57,693 nucleotides of DNA, taken from Flavobacteriales bacterium. GTDB taxonomy: Bacteria; Bacteroidota; Bacteroidia; Flavobacteriales; BACL11. The notes beneath the pieces are model-generated. The model did no database searches. It was not told the DNA's origin and worked only from the letters and a program-made list of their open reading frames with translations. Numbering within the stretch: the stretch's first letter is position 1; each line of letters begins with the position of its first letter. The DNA lies in NCBI GenBank assembly GCA_014381465.1, contig JACNLP010000054.1:1-57693 (forward strand). The letters run 5' to 3'. The position numbers and the translations under genes were made by a program. Shown here piece by piece: positions 18,599 through 27,200 of this stretch.

Positions 18599-19041
18599 TG
18601 ATAAAGAAATTCATAATCCTATTTTTCTTAGGAACTATTTTGTTGTCATGCGAGAAAGATAAAATTCCTGTGGAACTTGTTGATTATTCTTTAATAAGGG
18701 ATATCAGTTTTCAGAATGATTTGCAACCCATTTTTGATAAGCAATGTGGTACTCAAGGTTGTCATTCGTATTTTGAAGCAGCCGGAAAGTTAGATTTACA
18801 AAAGTATGCTTATCTTGATTTAACTCAAGAAAAGTCGCATGAATTTCCTAATATGTACAGAGTTAAACCTAATAATTTAGATAGCTCAGTACTTATTCAA
18901 AAATTAAATAAAAATTCAGCATTTGGAGTAGGTATGCCAGCATCATTAGTAGGGGCTAATATCGTATCTATTCCTTTAACAGGAGACTCTTCTTTAATGA
19001 TGATTAAAGCTTGGATTATGCAAGGAGCAAAAGAGAATTAA
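18598..19041 (+). CDS. Lipoprotein with CX4CH heme-like motif
   Basis: The 147-residue protein has a lipobox (LLSC, Cys18). After the phrase NDLQPIFDKQ it has CGTQGCHS, a C-x4-C-H site like the variant heme-attachment site of some multiheme cytochromes; a GMPAS stretch further on offers a Met as possible axial ligand. Bacteroidota encode many lipoproteins of this QPIF...CH type, often near cytochromes. It should be membrane-anchored on the periplasmic side or at the outer membrane. Heme binding is likely but not shown. It overlaps its upstream neighbour by one base and lies three bases before the cytochrome c gene. Confidence 0.72.
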   Translation: MIKKFIILFFLGTILLSCEKDKIPVELVDYSLIRDISFQNDLQPIFDKQCGTQGCHSYFEAAGKLDLQKYAYLDLTQEKSHEFPNMYRVKPNNLDSSVLIQKLNKNSAFGVGMPASLVGANIVSIPLTGDSSLMMIKAWIMQGAKEN

Positions 19042-19044
19042 CAG

Positions 19045-19416
19045 ATGAAAAGTTTACTTACAATAACCTTTATAGGAACTTTGCTTTTAGGAGAGTGGGT
19101 AGCACCAGAATCGGCAAAAGAATTAAAAAATCCTTTTGCACTAGATGATGAAAAAGCAATAAAAAAAGGAGGAAAGATTTTTGGTCAACTTTGTTGGACT
19201 TGTCATGGAAAAACAGGAAAAGGAGATGGACCTGCAGGGGTAAACTTACAACCAACACCATCTGATTTTTCTTCTATTAATTTGCAAAAGCAATCAGATG
19301 GAGAATTATTTTGGAAAATAACTAACGGCAAAGGGGTAATGCTATCTTATGAAGATTTATTATCTGATAAACAAAGATGGCAATTAGTAAATTTCATCAG
19401 AACACTGAAAGAATAA
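19045..19416 (+). CDS. Small monoheme cytochrome c
   Basis: The 123-residue protein has an N-terminal signal segment and the heme site CWTCHGKTGKGDGPAG near residue 50, then LQPTPSDF and a Met in GKGVMLSYEDLLS that can be the axial ligand, ending in a last helix WQLVNFIRTLKE. This is the class I cytochrome c layout. It should work in the periplasm as an electron carrier. Its stop overlaps the ATG of the DUF5777 barrel gene by one base, so the two are translationally coupled. Confidence 0.9.
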   Translation: MKSLLTITFIGTLLLGEWVAPESAKELKNPFALDDEKAIKKGGKIFGQLCWTCHGKTGKGDGPAGVNLQPTPSDFSSINLQKQSDGELFWKITNGKGVMLSYEDLLSDKQRWQLVNFIRTLKE

Positions 19417-20300
19417 TGAAATATATAATTTTAATAATCACAATTTTTAGTAGTACAATTTTGTTCTCGCAATCTAAAGGGCTAAGCAATACATTTAATC
19501 ATACTACTTTAATTAATGGACAAACAACCGAGATGATGGCAAAAGATTCTTGGGAGTTTAGAATTCAACATAGGTTCGGACAAGTTGGTTTGGACTCTAC
19601 TCTATATGAAGAATTTTTAGGATTGGATATGCCAGCAAACATTCGTTTTGCTTTTAATTATTATATTTCTGATAGGCTGTATATTGGAATAGGAAGAACA
19701 AAGTACAATAAAACTTTTGATTTTGAAGCAAAGTATAAATTGCTTAATCAAACTAATTATGGTTCTATGCCAATATCTTTGGCTATTTACAGTAATCTAA
19801 CTTATAATTCTTCTGACCAACCAAAAGCAATTGCGCCATCTTTGTTTGCAAATATAGTGGATGGAGATACCATTCCTTTTGAGTACTCTAATGCTCATAG
19901 GATAGCTTACAATAGTCAGATAATTATTTCTCGAAAAGTAAATAGTAAATTATCGCTTCAGGTAGCTCATACTATTATTTATAAAAACTTAACAGTTGCA
20001 ACAGAGGATAACCTAACCGCTATTATGATTGCGAGTGGTAGATATAAGTTTGGCTTGAGAACTTCTGTGCTTTTTGAGTATGCATATAAACTAAACAATG
20101 TAATTGATAACCCTTATAATGAACTAGATAATCATTGGTCATTGGGTTATGAATTTGCAACCTCTGGGCATGCTTTTCAGATAGTAATGAGTACTTCTTC
20201 TCATTTGGTGGAACAAGATATTTACACCTCAAAACCTGCCGATTTTATAGCAAATAAATTTATTTTAGGATTTAATATAAGACGAACAATATGGAAATAA
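19416..20300 (+). CDS. DUF5777-family outer-membrane beta-barrel protein
   Basis: The start is ATG 19416, overlapping the cytochrome c stop; an earlier in-frame ATG at 19377 lies inside the cytochrome gene and would hide the signal peptide. The 294-residue product has a signal peptide (ILFSQ) and the family landmarks LINGQTTEMMAKDSWEFRIQHRFG, ANIRFAFNYYISDRLYIGIGR and a Phe/Lys-ended last strand (FIANKFILGFNIRRTIWK). Alternating strands indicate an outer-membrane barrel. DUF5777 proteins are commonly encoded beside c-type cytochromes and YceI-like proteins in Bacteroidota; function unknown. Confidence 0.82.
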   Translation: MKYIILIITIFSSTILFSQSKGLSNTFNHTTLINGQTTEMMAKDSWEFRIQHRFGQVGLDSTLYEEFLGLDMPANIRFAFNYYISDRLYIGIGRTKYNKTFDFEAKYKLLNQTNYGSMPISLAIYSNLTYNSSDQPKAIAPSLFANIVDGDTIPFEYSNAHRIAYNSQIIISRKVNSKLSLQVAHTIIYKNLTVATEDNLTAIMIASGRYKFGLRTSVLFEYAYKLNNVIDNPYNELDNHWSLGYEFATSGHAFQIVMSTSSHLVEQDIYTSKPADFIANKFILGFNIRRTIWK

Positions 20301-20941
20301 TAAAAAGAAATTTAATTTTAGCAATTGTATTTTTACCAGCATTTTTGCTTGCTCAGAGTTTGAGTATTAGTGGGCCAACTATAGTAAATGGTAACCCAAA
20401 TACAACAATTACTCAAAAGTACTCTATTACAAATAATACAAATGATACTCTGCATATATTATGCAAAAAAATAATTATTGATACTGCTGCTGGTACAATC
20501 AATTATTTTTGTTTGGGTGATGATTGTTATGGAGAGGATGTATATACTGCTTGGGCGGTAGCAACTTTTTTACCTTTCCAAACAAGAGATTCTGTTTTTA
20601 TTGGCTATTACGCACCTTTTGGCTTAGCTAGTCAGGCCGTAATAAAATATAAGTTTTATCCGTATAATGATTTAACAGATACTACTACAATTACTATTAC
20701 TTACAATGGAATAATTTCATCAATTAATCAGATGAAAAATAGTTTTTCAGTTTTCCCTAATCCTGTTCAAAATACTTTGTATTTATCTGAATATGTAAAT
20801 TCAGTTAAGGTTTCTGATTTGAATGGGAAATTAATAATCTCTCAGAAAAATAATGTAAATACTATTGACGTTAGTAGATTAAGTAAAGGAGTTTATTTTA
20901 TTGATGTAGATGGGGTTAAATCAAAATTTGTAAAATATTAA
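20291..20941 (+). CDS. Small T9SS secreted protein of unknown function
   Basis: The 216-residue protein has a signal peptide (FLLAQ) followed by an immunoglobulin-like beta region (ISGPTIVNGNPNTTITQKYSI) with a FCLGDDCYG pair of cysteines, and a type A T9SS domain (FSVFPNPVQNTLYLSEY to SKFVKY). The first domain resembles sandwich domains of surface proteins in which an N-terminal tract is followed by Cys pairs. Its start overlaps the barrel gene by ten bases, implying coupling. Confidence 0.75.
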   Translation: MEIIKRNLILAIVFLPAFLLAQSLSISGPTIVNGNPNTTITQKYSITNNTNDTLHILCKKIIIDTAAGTINYFCLGDDCYGEDVYTAWAVATFLPFQTRDSVFIGYYAPFGLASQAVIKYKFYPYNDLTDTTTITITYNGIISSINQMKNSFSVFPNPVQNTLYLSEYVNSVKVSDLNGKLIISQKNNVNTIDVSRLSKGVYFIDVDGVKSKFVKY

Positions 20942-20942
20942 A

Positions 20943-21398
20943 ATGAAGTTAAAAGAAATATTCAAGGTAGTTTCATCTATTGTTATGGCAGTATTTATAT
21001 TGACAATTTCAATAGGAATGGATATTTCTAAGATGCAGTGTGATAAAGGAGGTTTGTTGTATTTAGGAAGTGAGATTCCTTCCTGTAGTTTGCAAGAAGA
21101 GGTGGTTTGCGAGTCAGAACAAGAAAAAGTAAGTTGCTGTATGATAGAAATTGAAAAGTCTTGTTGCCCTGAAACAGAAGACAAATCTTGTGCAAGTGAA
21201 ACTAAAAATATTCACTTTGATTTTGAAACTACTGTAAGTATTTCGGATTTTGATTTTGACTTACAATTAGTTTCATTGCAGCTGTTTAGCATTTATAGTG
21301 TAATAGTAACAGGAAAATCAAATAAATATATCAGTGGCATACCGCCACCAAAATTACTAAAACCATTTTTACCTCAGATACAATCATTTTTATTATAG
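20943..21398 (+). CDS. Cys-rich HYC_CC_PP-like exported protein (second copy)
   Basis: The 151-residue protein has a hydrophobic N-terminus (VVSSIVMAVFILTISIGMDI), then SKMQCDKGG, a Cys-rich run with VSCCMIE and SCCPETE, and IPPPKLLK, ending in QSFLL. The layout equals the paralogue at 14761 but with more Cys (a second CC pair) and the fuller PPP motif. It begins one base after the T9SS protein and precedes the TonB-dependent receptor, which is the usual genomic place of HYC_CC_PP proteins. A metal-handling role is inferred. Confidence 0.72.
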   Translation: MKLKEIFKVVSSIVMAVFILTISIGMDISKMQCDKGGLLYLGSEIPSCSLQEEVVCESEQEKVSCCMIEIEKSCCPETEDKSCASETKNIHFDFETTVSISDFDFDLQLVSLQLFSIYSVIVTGKSNKYISGIPPPKLLKPFLPQIQSFLL

Positions 21399-21430
21399 GA
21401 TATTATTCAGAATTATAAACTGATTAATAA

Positions 21431-21471
21431 TGTCATCCTGTGTTAGATTCTGAATTAAATTCAGAATGACA
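21431..21471. repeat. Palindromic intergenic repeat (TGTCATCCTG type), copy 1
   Basis: TGTCATCCTG (21431-21440) pairs with CAGAATGACA (21462-21471), with a nested hairpin TTCTGAA/TTCAGAA (21448-21454 and 21460-21466). It sits between the second Cys-rich gene and the TonB receptor gene, and overlaps an in-frame ATG at 21466 that is therefore unlikely to be a start. Related to the element at 52734-52806. Confidence 0.6.
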
Positions 21472-21486
21472 ATAAAAAAAATAAAA

Positions 21487-23691
21487 ATGAAAAAAATAGT
21501 AATGATTGCAATGGTGCTTATTGCAACTTTAAATTCAAAAGCACAAGAAGAAAAGATAAAAGGAAGAGTAGTAGAGCAACTTCAAGATGGAAGTGAAGTA
21601 GGAATTCCTGGAGCAAATGTATATTGGGAAGGCACAACAACAGGTGTTGCTACCAATGCTGAGGGTTATTATTTAATACCTTCCCCTGAATCTTATCCAG
21701 CAACTATAATAGTTAGTTTTGTAGGTTATCAAACTTACACACAAGAAATTAAAAAGTGGAGTCATTATCATATTTACTTAAAACCATCAGTGGAACTGGA
21801 TGAGGTAAATGTAAAAGGTAAAGTAAATACCACTAAATTTTCTACTATTAACCCTATTAATATGCAAACGCTTTCTACTGGAGAGTTGGAAAAAGCGGCT
21901 TGTTGTAACCTATCAGAAAGCTTTAGTACGAATGCAACAGTTGATGTTACTTTCACTGATGCAGTTTCAGGGGCTAAGAAAATTCAGATGTTAGGTTTAG
22001 ATGGTGTTTATACTCAAATAACTCAAGAAAATATTCCTTTAATTAGAGGAATGTCATCATCTTATGGTTTAAGTTATGTTCCTGGTACTTGGATAGAATC
22101 CATTCAGATTATAAAGGGTAGTGGCTCTGTAATTAATGGATTTGAATCCTTTGCAGGGCAAATTAACTTAGAGTACTATAAGCCTGCATCTGCACCTAAA
22201 TTGTATTGGAATGTGTATACTAATTCTGAAGGGAAATTAGAAAATAATTTACTTTTTGCTAAAAAATCAGGTAAATGGCAATCTAACTTATTTACGCATG
22301 TTTCTTATTTTGATAAAGATGTGGATAATAGTAATGATGGCTTTTTAGATATGCCAAAAGTAAAGCAATTAAATGCGCTTAACAGATGGCAATATACAGG
22401 AAATAAAAACTATCATATTGCATTTACAGCAAGAGGTTTAGTTGAGGATAGAATAGGAGGAACAAAAGAAAATGTAGAGATTCCTTATGTGGTTGATATT
22501 CACAATGATTTGATAGAGTTTACTTCAAAAACTGGTGCTGTTCAACCAAGTTCTCCAGGTAAAAGTGCTGGTTTACAAACTTCATTTACAAGGCATTATC
22601 AAAAGGCTCAATTTGGAGACAATATCTATGAAGGATTGCAAGAAAGTGCATTTGCTAATTTGTTAAGACAAACCTATATTGGAAATACAGATCATAAGTT
22701 AAAATATGGTTTGAGTTCTTATGCTGATAGATTTACTGAAAAATTCACTGGAAAAATTGATGAAGAAATAGATATTGTTAGAGTTGATTTAGTTTCTGGA
22801 ATTTTTTCAGAATACTCATATAAGTGGGGTGAGAGTTTTGATTTAGTGGCCGGATTACGAGCTGATTATTACAACAAAACTGAGGAGTTTACTTATTTGC
22901 CAAGATTGAATATGAAGTACAATCCTAATGAAAATACTGCTATTAGATTTTCAGCTGGTAGAGCTTTTAGAGTGGCAAATATTTTTGTTGAAAATGCTTC
23001 ATTCTTGGCTTCATCTAGGCATATCTCAGTTGGAGCATTGAACCCTGAATTGGCTTGGAATTATGGTGTAAATCTTACTTACAGCTTTAAATTATTTAGT
23101 AGAGAAGGAACTTTTAATGCAGATATGTACAGAACAGAATTTGAGAATCAAGTGGTGGTAGATATTGAAACTCCTGGAGAATTATCCTTCTATAATTTAG
23201 ATGGAGAATCGTACGCTAATAGTATGCAATTTGATTTGGCTTATGAGGTTTTTGATAGATTTGATGTTAAGATGGCTTATAAAATAAATGATGTTCACTC
23301 TACTTTTAATGGAAAAGAGAAAATAGCACCACTTACTCCTAAAAATAGAGCATTACTTAATATGTCATACGCTACTAATTTTGATAAATGGGTATTTGAT
23401 GTAACTGCAAATTATGTAGGAGAGAGCAGAATTCCGGCACATGAAATTGAAGAAGGTTCTAGTGTTGTTAAGGGTTCATCAGATCCGTTTTACCTTATTA
23501 ATGCACAAATTACAAAGAAATTCCGTAAGTTTGATGTGTATATGGGGGGTGAGAATTTATTGAGTTATATGCAAGAAAATCCTATAATTGATGCTGCTAA
23601 CCCTAATTCTGATGTATTTGATGCATCATTAATTTACGCGCCAGTTATGGGTAGAGTAATCTATGCAGGATTTAGATATAAAATGAAATAA
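21487..23691 (+). CDS. TonB-dependent receptor, metal-related type
   Basis: The start is ATG 21487 (MKKIVMIAMVLIATLNSKAQ), giving a clean signal peptide. The 734-residue protein has an N-terminal carboxypeptidase-regulatory-like domain (IKGRVVEQLQDGSE to WSHYHIYLKP, about residues 22-110), a plug domain with a KAACCNLSESF Cys pair and LIRGMSSSYGLSYVPGTW, and then a 22-strand type barrel ending in GFRYKMK. The plug sequence is the type found next to HMA proteins and HYC_CC_PP proteins in Bacteroidota, which suggests uptake of a metal or metal complex, perhaps copper. No TonB is encoded nearby. The HMA gene follows directly. Confidence 0.9.
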   Translation: MKKIVMIAMVLIATLNSKAQEEKIKGRVVEQLQDGSEVGIPGANVYWEGTTTGVATNAEGYYLIPSPESYPATIIVSFVGYQTYTQEIKKWSHYHIYLKPSVELDEVNVKGKVNTTKFSTINPINMQTLSTGELEKAACCNLSESFSTNATVDVTFTDAVSGAKKIQMLGLDGVYTQITQENIPLIRGMSSSYGLSYVPGTWIESIQIIKGSGSVINGFESFAGQINLEYYKPASAPKLYWNVYTNSEGKLENNLLFAKKSGKWQSNLFTHVSYFDKDVDNSNDGFLDMPKVKQLNALNRWQYTGNKNYHIAFTARGLVEDRIGGTKENVEIPYVVDIHNDLIEFTSKTGAVQPSSPGKSAGLQTSFTRHYQKAQFGDNIYEGLQESAFANLLRQTYIGNTDHKLKYGLSSYADRFTEKFTGKIDEEIDIVRVDLVSGIFSEYSYKWGESFDLVAGLRADYYNKTEEFTYLPRLNMKYNPNENTAIRFSAGRAFRVANIFVENASFLASSRHISVGALNPELAWNYGVNLTYSFKLFSREGTFNADMYRTEFENQVVVDIETPGELSFYNLDGESYANSMQFDLAYEVFDRFDVKMAYKINDVHSTFNGKEKIAPLTPKNRALLNMSYATNFDKWVFDVTANYVGESRIPAHEIEEGSSVVKGSSDPFYLINAQITKKFRKFDVYMGGENLLSYMQENPIIDAANPNSDVFDASLIYAPVMGRVIYAGFRYKMK

Positions 23692-23710
23692 TAATTTAAA
23701 AAATAATAAA

Positions 23711-24073
23711 ATGAAGAAAATAATTATTGCCTTATTTAGTATTTTAACAATAAATGCTTGGGCACAAAAAGAAACTGTTCAAATAAAAACTACTGCACAA
23801 TGTGATATGTGTAAAGAAAGAATTGAAGAAGAAATGCAATTTACAAAAGGAATTACAGCTGTTAATTTAGATGTTGAAAGTCAAATATTAACAGTAACTT
23901 TTAAAACTAAAAAGAACTCAGTTGAAAATATTAGAAAGATAATTTCTAGCATTGGATATGATGCTGATGATGTGAAAGCTGATAGGAAAGCCCATGACAA
24001 CTTGCCTAACTGTTGTCAAAATCCTGAACTTACTGGTTCGGATAAAAAAGTAGTACATCCTCAGAAAGATTAA
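23711..24073 (+). CDS. Exported HMA-type metal-binding protein
   Basis: The 120-residue protein has a signal peptide (INAWAQ) and a heavy-metal-associated domain with CDMC near residue 33 (TTAQCDMCKERIEEEM), the fold of Atx1/CopZ, ended by SIGYDADDVKAD. A C-terminal tail with HDNLPNCCQN adds another possible metal site. It should bind Cu(I) or a similar soft metal in the periplasm. Last gene of the co-directional cluster, 19 bases after the receptor and 6 bases before a strong terminator. Confidence 0.88.
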   Translation: MKKIIIALFSILTINAWAQKETVQIKTTAQCDMCKERIEEEMQFTKGITAVNLDVESQILTVTFKTKKNSVENIRKIISSIGYDADDVKADRKAHDNLPNCCQNPELTGSDKKVVHPQKD

Positions 24074-24079
24074 AAAAAA

Positions 24080-24106
24080 GGAGAGCGAAACGCTCTCCTT
24101 TTTTTT
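24080..24106. terminator. Strong terminator ending the copper/redox cluster
   Basis: GGAGAGCG (24080-24087), loop AAA, CGCTCTCC (24091-24098), perfect stem, with eight T after and eight A before. It can stop transcripts from both sides, since the symporter gene converges on it. Confidence 0.9.
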
Positions 24107-24140
24107 ACATTAATTTATTTAGGATATCAATTGCTGATTC

Positions 24141-25928
24141 CTATAATACATCAACTTTAATTCTACTCCATACTTTAGATAATAAATAAGCAGAGATTAA
24201 AGCGGTTAAAGTCAGTATTGTCCCTAATTGCAAGTTGCCGTAAATAAAATATCCTGTTGCAAAAAGTAAGCAGTAAATCATAAGCAAAGCCAAAAGCATT
24301 GCCAATATTCCTGAAGGAACTGACCAATCTGACTTTTCAATTTTCTCATTACCAACTACCGCTTTCCAACCCGGCCCACCAGGAGTAGTTTTTTTATAAA
24401 AACTAAGCAGCACTTCTTTCTCCTCAGCAGGAGTTATAAAAGTAACCATAAGCCAAACCACAGTAGTAATCAGCACTACCATTGGGAATTTCATGTACTC
24501 TGGTATCAAAGCAGCCTCTCCAAATAATAAAGATGAAATAACTTTCATATTGAATAATACTGAAACAATTCCTGAAACAAAAATGGCTGAGATTTCACTC
24601 CAAGCATTTATTCTCCACCAAAACCATCTTAGGATAAATATAAGTCCTGTTCCTGCACCAAACATCAATATAAAATCAAACAATTGCAAAGCGTTTGTGA
24701 GCAATAGAGCTAAAATAGCAGAGGACACAAACAGAATAACAGTTGCTAAACGCCCTACATTTACCTTTTGTTTTTCAGTAGCAGAAGGATTAATTTGTTG
24801 GGTATAAAAATCATTCACTATATAAGATGCACCCCAATTAAGATGTGTAGAAATAGTAGACATATAAGCTGCAATTAAAGAAGCCAAAACTAAGCCCAAC
24901 AAACCAGTTGGCAATTTGGTAAGCATAGCTGAATATGCCAAATCATGCCCTAATTTATCCTCACTAACTGCAGGAAAAGCATCTTGAATACTTGCAATAT
25001 CAGGGAAAACAACCAATGATGCTAAAGCCACCAAAATCCAAGGCCAAGGGCGTAAAGCATAATGCATTATATTAAAAAAGAAAGTTGCACCAATTGCATG
25101 GTTTTCATCTTTTGCAGCTAACATTCTTTGTGCAATATAACCTCCTCCACCTGGTTCAGCTCCAGGATACCAAGCACTCCACCACTGCACAGCAAGAGGA
25201 ATAATTAAGAGCATAATTAATTGTTCTGTATTGCTAAAATCAGGCAACATAGAGATTTTACCTGCCACATTAGGATGACTAATTAATGCTTGTACTCCAC
25301 CAATTTCAGGCATATTTACTAAATAATAAGCCGCACCAATTGAGCCTGCCATAGCTACAAAAAAGAGGAGAAAATCAGTATACACCACACCTTTAAAACC
25401 TCCTAAAGTACTAAATATAACAGTGATTGTTCCTGCAATTGCAATTGTCTCAAAAGCAGTAAGTCCTAACATTACTTGTCCTATTTTTATTGCAGCTAAG
25501 GAAATTCCTCCCATAGCCAATACATTAAAAATAACTCCTAAATAAAGCGCTCTAAATCCTCTAAGAAATTTTGCAGGTTTCCCTGAGTACCTGAGCTCAT
25601 AAAATTCTATATCAGTATTTACATTGGATTTTCTCCAGAGTTTTGCATAAACAAAAACGGTTAATAATCCTGTCAACAAGAAAACCCACCATACCCAATT
25701 TCCTGCAACCCCATTATTCCTGACAATATCCGTTACTAAATTAGGAGTATCGGTTGAAAATGTAGTTGCCACCATAGAAAGTCCTAAAAGCCACCAAGGC
25801 ATATTTCTTCCAGAAAGAAAAAATTCAGAAGCGTTTTCTCCTGATTTTCTGGAAACAACAAGCCCAATTAGTAAAGTTAAAAGTAAAAAAGACATGATAA
25901 TAATCCAGTCGAGATTTGCGATATCCAT
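24141..25928 (-). CDS. Sodium:solute symporter family protein
   Basis: The start is ATG 25928 (MDIANLDWIIIMSFLLL); a TTG 21 bases earlier is less likely. The 595-residue product is almost entirely membrane helices and belongs to the SSS family: SGENASEFFLSGRNMPWWLLGLSM and the long sequence FSTDTPNLVTDIV near residue 70 are family hallmarks. It imports a solute with Na+ across the inner membrane; substrate unknown. The C-terminus continues past the core with extra helices, common in Bacteroidota members. Divergent from the methyltransferase gene at 25992. Confidence 0.88.
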   Translation of the reverse strand: MDIANLDWIIIMSFLLLTLLIGLVVSRKSGENASEFFLSGRNMPWWLLGLSMVATTFSTDTPNLVTDIVRNNGVAGNWVWWVFLLTGLLTVFVYAKLWRKSNVNTDIEFYELRYSGKPAKFLRGFRALYLGVIFNVLAMGGISLAAIKIGQVMLGLTAFETIAIAGTITVIFSTLGGFKGVVYTDFLLFFVAMAGSIGAAYYLVNMPEIGGVQALISHPNVAGKISMLPDFSNTEQLIMLLIIPLAVQWWSAWYPGAEPGGGGYIAQRMLAAKDENHAIGATFFFNIMHYALRPWPWILVALASLVVFPDIASIQDAFPAVSEDKLGHDLAYSAMLTKLPTGLLGLVLASLIAAYMSTISTHLNWGASYIVNDFYTQQINPSATEKQKVNVGRLATVILFVSSAILALLLTNALQLFDFILMFGAGTGLIFILRWFWWRINAWSEISAIFVSGIVSVLFNMKVISSLLFGEAALIPEYMKFPMVVLITTVVWLMVTFITPAEEKEVLLSFYKKTTPGGPGWKAVVGNEKIEKSDWSVPSGILAMLLALLMIYCLLFATGYFIYGNLQLGTILTLTALISAYLLSKVWSRIKVDVL

Positions 25929-25979
25929 AAGCGAAAATAATTTGAACAAATCTAAGGAAATCTTTTAGGTAATAAGCAT

Positions 25980-25987
25980 TACATTTG
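25980..25987 (+). promoter_or_regulatory. -7 promoter element of the THUMP methyltransferase gene
   Basis: TACATTTG fits TAnnTTTG and ends only four bases before the ATG at 25992, which would give a leaderless or nearly leaderless mRNA. Confidence 0.5.
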
Positions 25988-25991
25988 CCGA

Positions 25992-27152
25992 ATGAAAGAT
26001 GATAATTTTTACATGCTTGCCAAAACTATGTTTGGCTTAGAAGAAATATTGGCTGAAGAGCTTAGAAAATTAGGCGCACAGAATGTGAAACCTATGAACC
26101 GAGCCGTAAGTTTTAAAGGAGATAAAGGATTTATGTATAAAGCAAACCTTAACTTAAGGACTGCTTTAAGAATACTAAAACCTATTGCCCACTTCCAAGC
26201 ACATGATGAAAAAGAACTCTATCGTAAATTATGTGAAATAGATTGGACTGAATTTTTTGGTTTAGATGCTACTTTTGCTACTCACGCCACAACACATTCT
26301 GAGGTTTTCACCCATAGTAAATATGCCTCATTAGTAATGAAAGATGCAATTGCAGATACCTTCAGAAAGAAATTTGATAAGCGCCCAGATGTTGACCCTG
26401 AAATGCCAGATGTAAGCATTAACTTACATATTGCAAAACACACTTGTACTGTTTCACTTGATAGTTCAGGAGATTCATTACACAAAAGAGGTTATAAATC
26501 GGATGCTGTAATTGCTCCTATGAATGAAGTGTTAGCTGCAGGATTAATTTTATTAAGTGATTGGAATATGATTTCTAATTTTCATGACCCAATGTGTGGA
26601 AGTGGAACCTTATTAATTGAAGCTGCCCTTATCGCACATAATATTCCTGCTAATATTTTCCGTGAACGATTTGGGTTTGAAGGTTGGAATGATTTTGATG
26701 AGGAACTTTGGGAGAAAATAAAAGAAATATCTTTAGAAAAAGAAACGCATTATTACGGAAAAATTTCTGGAAGTGATAATTTCCAAAAAGCAGTACGCAT
26801 TAGCCGAGAAAACATTGACAATGCCTTAATGTATGACAATATAAAAGTAACAAAATCTGACTTTTTTGAAACTGAAGTAGAGCCCGGAACTTTTGTACTA
26901 TTTAACCCTCCTTATGGAGAAAGAATAGATTTAGGTGTAAATGACTTTTATGAAAAAGTAGGAACTACCTTAAAACATAAATATGAGGGGTGCAGCATAT
27001 GGATTATATCTTCAGACATTGAGAACATGAAATTTATTGGACTAAGGCCATCACGAAAAATTAGAGTAATGAACGGTAAGTTAGATTGTAGTTTCCGTAA
27101 GTTTGAAGTATATGAAGGAAGTAAAAAGGCTAAAAAGGCAAAAAAACAATAA
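25992..27152 (+). CDS. THUMP-domain RNA methyltransferase (RlmL N-terminal type)
   Basis: The 386-residue protein has an N-terminal THUMP RNA-binding domain (about residues 5-150) and a Rossmann methyltransferase domain with motif I DPMCGSGTLLIEAALIAHNI near residue 200 and the catalytic NPPYGERI near residue 305. It matches the m2G-forming N-terminal half of RlmL (guanine 2445 of 23S rRNA in E. coli), here as a stand-alone enzyme. Cytoplasmic. The Lys-rich tail (KKAKKAKKQ) probably helps RNA binding. Confidence 0.9.
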   Translation: MKDDNFYMLAKTMFGLEEILAEELRKLGAQNVKPMNRAVSFKGDKGFMYKANLNLRTALRILKPIAHFQAHDEKELYRKLCEIDWTEFFGLDATFATHATTHSEVFTHSKYASLVMKDAIADTFRKKFDKRPDVDPEMPDVSINLHIAKHTCTVSLDSSGDSLHKRGYKSDAVIAPMNEVLAAGLILLSDWNMISNFHDPMCGSGTLLIEAALIAHNIPANIFRERFGFEGWNDFDEELWEKIKEISLEKETHYYGKISGSDNFQKAVRISRENIDNALMYDNIKVTKSDFFETEVEPGTFVLFNPPYGERIDLGVNDFYEKVGTTLKHKYEGCSIWIISSDIENMKFIGLRPSRKIRVMNGKLDCSFRKFEVYEGSKKAKKAKKQ

Positions 27153-27157
27153 TAAAA

Positions 27158-27177
27158 AAGCCCGCAATTGCGGGCTT
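27158..27177. terminator. Terminator between convergent genes
   Basis: AAGCCCGCAATTGCGGGCTT is a perfect palindrome, with A6 on the left (T6 for the minus strand) and a weaker T-run on the right. It mainly serves the barrel/SPOR gene of the minus strand and may also end the plus-strand methyltransferase gene. Confidence 0.8.
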
Positions 27178-27200
27178 CTCTTTGCTATTATCTGTTATAA

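Noticed and set aside
21466-21486. ATG 21466 as start of the TonB receptor
   Set aside because: It lies inside the palindromic repeat (TGACA end), and the next ATG at 21487 begins a clean signal peptide.
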